Below are positions 59,548 through 64,000 of a stretch of DNA of 64,000 nucleotides, piece after piece. The notes under the pieces were generated by a model. That model worked only from the letters and a program-made list of their open reading frames with translations, was not told the DNA's origin and did not search any database. The stretch spans positions 1-64,000 of the forward strand of contig JAGAQJ010000055.1 in NCBI GenBank assembly GCA_017622845.1, read 5' to 3'. The position numbers were made by a program, and so were the translations under genes. Within the stretch, counting starts at the first letter, position 1. Each line of letters begins with the position of its first letter. Source of the DNA: Lachnospiraceae bacterium. GTDB taxonomy: Bacteria; Bacillota; Clostridia; Lachnospirales; Lachnospiraceae.

Positions 59548-60381
59548 ATGGCACTTATTCAGGCAAACTTTATGTCGCGCAGTTTATTAAGAACTGTTCC
59601 TATTCAGGTAATATTACCTGCAGACAAATTTTCATTTTCAGAAAACCTTCCGCATGAGGAAAAACCTTTCAAAACGCTTTATCTGCTGCATGGGATATTT
59701 GGCAATTACACAGACTGGACAGCAAACACCAGAATCCAGCGCTGGGCAGAGGAAAAAAATCTCGCAGTTGTAATGCCTTCCGGTGATAATTCCTTTTATG
59801 TGGACCACCCCCAATCCGGCAGCATATATGGAAGCTTTATCGGTGAAGAGCTGGTAGAAATCACCAGAAAAATGTTCCCTCTGTCCCGCAAAAGAGAGGA
59901 TACTTTTATCGGCGGTCTTTCCATGGGCGGTTATGGCGCCGTGCGAAACGGGCTAAAATATTATAACACATACAGCCACATTATCACTTTATCCGGCGCC
60001 CTGCATATCCTGGAAACCCCCGATGAACTCCATGAAGGGATTATTCCCTCTGAAACATTCTATTTCGGAAATATCCGGGAAGCAGCAAAAAGCGATAAAA
60101 ATCCGCGCATATTGATTCAACAGTTAGCGCATCAGATGCAGACAGAGAATTCTGTGCACTTTCCCAGAATTTTTCAGGCATGCGGTACTGAGGACCATCT
60201 GCTTGCAGTTAATCGGACTTATCGAAGTATTTTCCTCGAAAACGGCATTGACTTAACTTACAATGAGGGCACAGGCGACCACGACTGGGATTTCTGGGAC
60301 ACATGGATAAAAAAAGCTCTCGACTGGCTTCCTTTGGATGAATCCTCTGCCGGCGTAAACAGCGGCAATATCAGAGCATAG
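59548..60381 (+). CDS. Esterase family alpha/beta-hydrolase (acetyl/tributyrin esterase type)
   Basis: A 277-residue serine esterase of the EstA/esterase D group. Oxyanion block LYLLHGIFGNYTDW (about residues 47-60), nucleophile elbow GGLSMGGYGAV (about 129-139), Asp near CGTEDHLLAV and His in GDHDWDFWD. There is no signal peptide, so it is cytosolic. Lachnospiraceae enzymes of this type deacylate sugar esters or hydroxycinnamate esters from plant cell walls; the substrate here is inferred. AAGGAGG precedes the ATG. The C-terminal codons overlap the pdxT stop on the other strand (60371-60381). Confidence 0.9.
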   Translation: MALIQANFMSRSLLRTVPIQVILPADKFSFSENLPHEEKPFKTLYLLHGIFGNYTDWTANTRIQRWAEEKNLAVVMPSGDNSFYVDHPQSGSIYGSFIGEELVEITRKMFPLSRKREDTFIGGLSMGGYGAVRNGLKYYNTYSHIITLSGALHILETPDELHEGIIPSETFYFGNIREAAKSDKNPRILIQQLAHQMQTENSVHFPRIFQACGTEDHLLAVNRTYRSIFLENGIDLTYNEGTGDHDWDFWDTWIKKALDWLPLDESSAGVNSGNIRA

Positions 60382-60931
60382 CCGTAAAATATTTATGAAG
60401 CGCAAGGCTGTCTGTCACCTCCGGGTGGAAGGATATCCCTATCTGATTGCCGTATCGGACACCGACAATATTTCCATCTACCCGGGCGATGACCTCTGCC
60501 CCTTCGCCGACACTTTCTATATAGGGTGCTCTGATAAATGCCATCGGAATCTCTCCGACCCCTTTGACCTCGGCTTTTGTAAAGAAGCTTCCAAGCTGTC
60601 TGCCATAGGCATTTCGTTTTACTGTCACAGGCAGTGTCCCGAAGTAAATCCTGTCATCGTTTGACAGATTTTCCGCCAGCAGAATCAGCCCCGCACAGGT
60701 TCCAAGCACCGGAAGTCCTCTTTGTATTTTCTCCTTAAGCGGTTCCAGTAACTCAAGCTCCCTTAAAAGCTTTCCCATCACGGTGCTCTCGCCTCCCGGA
60801 AGGATCAGTCCGTCAAAGTCCTGCTCCAAATCCTTTTTCTGCCTGATTTCAAAGCTCTCTATACCAAGCTGCGCAAGCATCTTTTCATGCTCAATAAAGG
60901 CTCCCTGTACTGCAAGAACTGCTATTTTCAT
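60371..60931 (-). CDS. pdxT: Pyridoxal 5'-phosphate synthase glutaminase subunit
   Basis: A 186-residue class I glutamine amidotransferase giving ammonia to PdxS. Features: MKIAVLAVQGAFIEHEKML at the start, GLILPGGESTVMGKLLREL, nucleophile Cys in LGTCAGLILL, and His/Glu of the triad in ISFHPEVTD. I prefer ATG 60931 by family alignment; a GTG four codons upstream (60943) has a better-placed GAGG and is possible. It begins 14 bases after pdxS. Confidence 0.94.
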   Translation of the reverse strand: MKIAVLAVQGAFIEHEKMLAQLGIESFEIRQKKDLEQDFDGLILPGGESTVMGKLLRELELLEPLKEKIQRGLPVLGTCAGLILLAENLSNDDRIYFGTLPVTVKRNAYGRQLGSFFTKAEVKGVGEIPMAFIRAPYIESVGEGAEVIARVDGNIVGVRYGNQIGISFHPEVTDSLALHKYFTAML

Positions 60932-60944
60932 ATTTCTTCTCACA

Positions 60945-61820
60945 CTATTTTCCTCTTTCCGCCATAAGAAGCTTTATTTCCTGCTCGTTAATTCCTACCA
61001 TTGCCTCACCCAAATCCTCAGAAAGCTCTGCCAGAAGCTTTGCATCGTTATAGTTCGTGACTGCCTTTACGATTGCTGCCGCTCTCTTTTTCGGGTCGCC
61101 TGACTTAAAAATTCCGGAGCCGACAAAGACACCCTCGGCTCCAAGCTGCATCATCAGTGCGGCGTCTGCCGGAGTCGCCACACCGCCTGCTGCAAAGTTT
61201 ACAACAGGAAGCTTGCCGTTTTCATGTACATACTTTACTAAGTCATATGGAACCTGAAGCTGCTTTGCTGCATCATAAAGCTCATCTTCCCTCATTGATG
61301 TCAGCCGTGCAATTTCCTGATTCATCATTCGCATGTGGCGGACTGCCTGAACCACATCGCCTGTACCCGGTTCGCCTTTTGTACGAATCATGGAAGCTCC
61401 CTCATTAATACGTCTGAGCGCCTCGCCTAAGTCCTTTGCTCCGCACACGAACGGAACCTTGAATTTTGTCTTGTCAATATGGTATACATCATCTGCCGGT
61501 GAGAGAACCTCACTCTCATCAATATAATCAATCTCAATCGCTTCAAGAATCTGTGCCTCTGCAAAATGTCCGATACGGCACTTTGCCATCACAGGAATGG
61601 AAACCGCCTCCTGTATTCCCTTAATCATCTTGGGGTCACTCATACGCGACACACCGCCTGCTGCCCTGATATCGGCAGGTATTCTCTCCAGCGCCATAAC
61701 CGCACACGCGCCTGCTTCCTCTGCAATCCTTGCCTGCTCAGGAGTCGTAACGTCCATTATCACTCCGCCCTTAAGCATCTGCGCCAGTTCCTTGTTCAAT
61801 TCATATCTTTCATTCTCCAT
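60945..61820 (-). CDS. pdxS: Pyridoxal 5'-phosphate synthase lyase subunit
   Basis: A 291-residue (beta/alpha)8 synthase making PLP from ribose-5-phosphate, glyceraldehyde-3-phosphate and ammonia. Conserved [14 protein letters not shown] near residue 17, [16 protein letters not shown], the catalytic Lys in [12 protein letters not shown], the second Lys region [10 protein letters not shown], and [14 protein letters not shown] 61820 has GGAGGAG upstream; the open frame extends 19 codons further without support. Operon pdxS-pdxT. Confidence 0.96.
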   Translation of the reverse strand: MENERYELNKELAQMLKGGVIMDVTTPEQARIAEEAGACAVMALERIPADIRAAGGVSRMSDPKMIKGIQEAVSIPVMAKCRIGHFAEAQILEAIEIDYIDESEVLSPADDVYHIDKTKFKVPFVCGAKDLGEALRRINEGASMIRTKGEPGTGDVVQAVRHMRMMNQEIARLTSMREDELYDAAKQLQVPYDLVKYVHENGKLPVVNFAAGGVATPADAALMMQLGAEGVFVGSGIFKSGDPKKRAAAIVKAVTNYNDAKLLAELSEDLGEAMVGINEQEIKLLMAERGK

Positions 61821-62013
61821 CTTGTTCTCCTCCAATTTCTGATTTTTTGATTCTTGTGTTCTGCCTGTGCATCTCACGGCTTTTCACCTGCTGCAAAGTC
61901 CGTGAGAAAGCAAAGCGGCTGAAAAGAATCCAGTCCTTCACCAAAAGCAAACTTCAAACGGGCTGCATTCCACTACAGGAAATCCGCCTGACTGAATTGT
62001 AACTATCATACGC
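61821..62013. other. Spacer upstream of pdxS
   Basis: This should contain the pdxS promoter on the minus strand, but I find no strong consensus. Nothing else is seen. Confidence 0.3.
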
Positions 62014-62045
62014 AAAAACTGACACTGTTAAAAGTGTCAGTTTTA
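62014..62045. terminator. Bidirectional terminator
   Basis: AAAAACTGACACT pairs with AGTGTCAGTTTT around a short loop, with A/T runs on both sides. On the minus strand it lies downstream of the permease gene's stop (62070), so it probably terminates that transcript. Confidence 0.85.
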
Positions 62046-62069
62046 AGAATTTTAGGGTGTACAGTTTGC

Positions 62070-64000
62070 TTACTGATGTATCGCTTTCCGTGTTTTATTG
62101 ATAAAGCCGCGGATTCTTTTCTTCTGTAAAAATAAATCATAGCTCTTGACAATGAGGACAGAGCACTTTGCCTGCTCCATTATTTTGTCTGTCCGGAATC
62201 CGGTCACAACTTCTTGGATTCCCCAGTCAAGAGACGCTCCTACAACAATCAAATCATAGCTGTCCGAGAACCCTGCAACTGTTTCCACCAGTCCTCCGCT
62301 GCATACTTTAATTTCTGTCGGCTGGTCGAACCTGGCAGCAGAATTTTTCAGATATTCCTTTGTCTCCTCAATGTCTTCGTCCCTGTCCACCACGTTTAAA
62401 AGCGTGATACGCGCGCCATAAGCATTGGCAATCCGGTTTACCACCTTCGCAGTCATTTTGGAATAGCGTCCGCCTCCATACGGAAACAGGATATTTTTGA
62501 ACTCTGTTTTAGCGTCAGCCATCTTTAAGATACCGACATCTGCAGGCGCCTTCTGAAGCATTTGATATGTAATGTTTCCATGCATGTATTTGACAAGACC
62601 GGAACCGTGCCAGCCCATAATCACCAGCGGATTCCGCTCTCTTTTCACCACTGTCATAATTGCGTGGAACACATCTCTGGAGTTAATCAGCACCGGCTTC
62701 ATGTAAGGCTCGTTTTCATACGCCTTGAGCTTTTGGATAATGCCATCCTGCACATTCATCGTCTGCATCATCGTATCATAGTCTGCAATGGTCAGCAGGT
62801 TATCAGGAAAGACATTGACCTTCACCGGAACAACCGTTGTATTTTTCTCTGCCACTGCAATTTTTCTTCCAAAATTCAGCAAACCGTCTGCCGTATCAGG
62901 ATTCGATACCGGAATAATAATTTCATTCTTTCTGTTGACCTTCTTATTTTCCTTAATCTCAGGAATATCGACATTCGACAGCCCCTTGGAAGCATACTTT
63001 AGCCGGGGCATCACCAGATAATAATACAGGATGCCGACTGCTATCACGGCAACTGCAATGATCAGTGCAATCCGGTCAGATATCGCAAGCTGGTAAATCA
63101 TAAACAGATTGACCGCAATTCCCAGTATGGGTGTCAGCGGATAAAGCGGAACCTTAAATTTCCGCTCCAGCTCCGGCTTTTTCTGCCGGAAGATCATTAG
63201 CGCAACATTGACCAGACTATATCCGGTCAGTGAAAAGATGCTTGTCACTGTTGAGATATGCTCAAGGTCTTTGATGGAAACAGCAATTAAAACGATAATT
63301 GAAGTAACAATTATCGAAAAAACCGGCGTCTTTGTCGTCCTGTTGATTGTCTTGAACAGGCTCGGCAGGCGCTGGTCTCTTGCCATTGCAAACGAAGTAC
63401 GGGAGGACGCCATAACCGCTGTATTGATTGAAGACAAAGTTGCCAAAATTCCGGCAAACGCAAACAGATACCCTCCGGCAGCTCCTCCTATATATACAGC
63501 CGTATCAATCATCGGTGTCTCAGTAACCTCCGGCACCAGCTGCGTCCATGGAAGAATCCCGCTGCCGATAAAGAATACGGAAGTCTTAATAAAAATAACC
63601 GCTGCAATAGAAATCATAATCGCCTTCGGTATCGTCTTTTCCGGCTCAATGACCTCCTCGCTTGCAGTGGTAATCAACCCATAGCCGATGTATGTCATAT
63701 ACAAAAATCCCATCGCATTGAACACACCTGACATGCCATGAGGCGTAAAGGGCTTCTGATTTTCCATATCAATGTGAAATATACCGACAATCACGTAAAG
63801 CAGCAGCAGCGCTATCAAAACAGTCGTGATAACATTCTGCAATGTCCCGGAGCTTTTTGTTCCTTTGATATTGGTAAACGCCACATAGACCACCAGCAGG
63901 TAAGCTGCTGTCATCTGCGGAATAAATGGAAAAATGTAATTAATAAAATTGCCGAATCCCAAGGCAAACAGACCGCAGGACATGGCATAGCCCAGCCAAA
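62070..64000 (-). CDS. APC-family amino-acid permease with C-terminal USP domains (partial, 5' end outside)
   Basis: At least 643 residues, open to the window edge (WLGYAMSCG at 64000 continues in frame), so the first helices are missing. Residues ~1-345 of the visible part are membrane helices of an APC permease (YIGYGLITTASEEVIEPEKTIP, ASSRTSFAMARDQRLPSLF quoted in parts). The C-terminal ~270 residues are cytosolic, with two universal-stress-protein-like folds (KNILFPYGGGRYSKM; VVGASLDWGIQEVVTGFRTD), the second with the G-x-x-G-like nucleotide pattern changed. Substrate unknown; the USP tail suggests nucleotide or stress control of transport. Confidence 0.88.
   Translation of the reverse strand, partial: WLGYAMSCGLFALGFGNFINYIFPFIPQMTAAYLLVVYVAFTNIKGTKSSGTLQNVITTVLIALLLLYVIVGIFHIDMENQKPFTPHGMSGVFNAMGFLYMTYIGYGLITTASEEVIEPEKTIPKAIMISIAAVIFIKTSVFFIGSGILPWTQLVPEVTETPMIDTAVYIGGAAGGYLFAFAGILATLSSINTAVMASSRTSFAMARDQRLPSLFKTINRTTKTPVFSIIVTSIIVLIAVSIKDLEHISTVTSIFSLTGYSLVNVALMIFRQKKPELERKFKVPLYPLTPILGIAVNLFMIYQLAISDRIALIIAVAVIAVGILYYYLVMPRLKYASKGLSNVDIPEIKENKKVNRKNEIIIPVSNPDTADGLLNFGRKIAVAEKNTTVVPVKVNVFPDNLLTIADYDTMMQTMNVQDGIIQKLKAYENEPYMKPVLINSRDVFHAIMTVVKRERNPLVIMGWHGSGLVKYMHGNITYQMLQKAPADVGILKMADAKTEFKNILFPYGGGRYSKMTAKVVNRIANAYGARITLLNVVDRDEDIEETKEYLKNSAARFDQPTEIKVCSGGLVETVAGFSDSYDLIVVGASLDWGIQEVVTGFRTDKIMEQAKCSVLIVKSYDLFLQKKRIRGFINKTRKAIHQ

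Overview
The window looks like a chromosomal segment of a low-to-mid-GC, Gram-positive gut anaerobe of the Lachnospiraceae (Clostridia), possibly near Lachnospira, Agathobacter or Roseburia. This rests on strong AGGAGG-type ribosome binding sites, a dgt-dnaG-rpoD-trmK-nif3 macrodomain, DUF6465, CD3324 and DUF1062 proteins, a CBS/DRTGG pyrophosphatase and a hexuronate operon. No phage, plasmid, CRISPR or conjugation module is visible. The organism call is inference from gene content, not a database match.

Layout. 1-900: 3' end of a 23S rRNA gene, tRNA-Asn and stacked inverted repeats. 900-6400: pepD, hflK-hflC and several small or accessory genes. 6700-13000: CBS-pyrophosphatase, tRNA-Pro, hflX and two conserved proteins (DUF3810, DUF2974). 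13000-19100: a hexuronate operon uxaB-uxaA-kdgK-gluconate 5-dehydrogenase/kduD-eda, with a promoter and LacI/CcpA-like operator in front. It converts tagaturonate through altronate, 2-keto-3-deoxygluconate (KDG) and KDPG to pyruvate and glyceraldehyde-3-phosphate. 19100-23700: a HIT protein, then a PadR regulator with an unusual flavodoxin/SCP2-like/membrane fusion and an Fe-S aldo/keto reductase. 23800-26600: an accessory patch with three tRNA-Leu genes. Two of these are identical (anticodon AAG) and flank genes for CD3324 and DUF1062 proteins, each behind a leader peptide and hairpins. 26700-35200: a lipoprotein, then dgt-dnaG-rpoD-trmK-nif3 and a TGS-uridine kinase. 35200-45200: moeB-like, metF, a FecCD-type ABC importer with a 5'-truncated binding protein, pyridoxamine kinase and a dual-SBP/GGDEF/EAL protein, interspersed with MITE-like palindromes. 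45200-57700: mainly minus-strand genes (sirohaem synthase, MATE, DUF1624, Na/Pi cotransporter, DUF815 ATPase, GH27 alpha-galactosidase, PfkB kinase, TcdA, and a rhodanese-TtcA-LarE fusion). 57800-64000: decayed gene remnants, a DUF4111 nucleotidyltransferase, an esterase, pdxST and the 3' part of an amino-acid permease with USP domains.

The most distinctive items are the three-domain rhodanese-TtcA-LarE protein (55535-57643), the twin leader-peptide/hairpin modules (24762-24864 and 25310-25404), three tRNAs with A at position 34, and a family of roughly 340-550 bp palindromic elements with GTAACAGTTCAGCC termini. One of those elements is nested, and another supplies the last residues of the MoeB-like protein.
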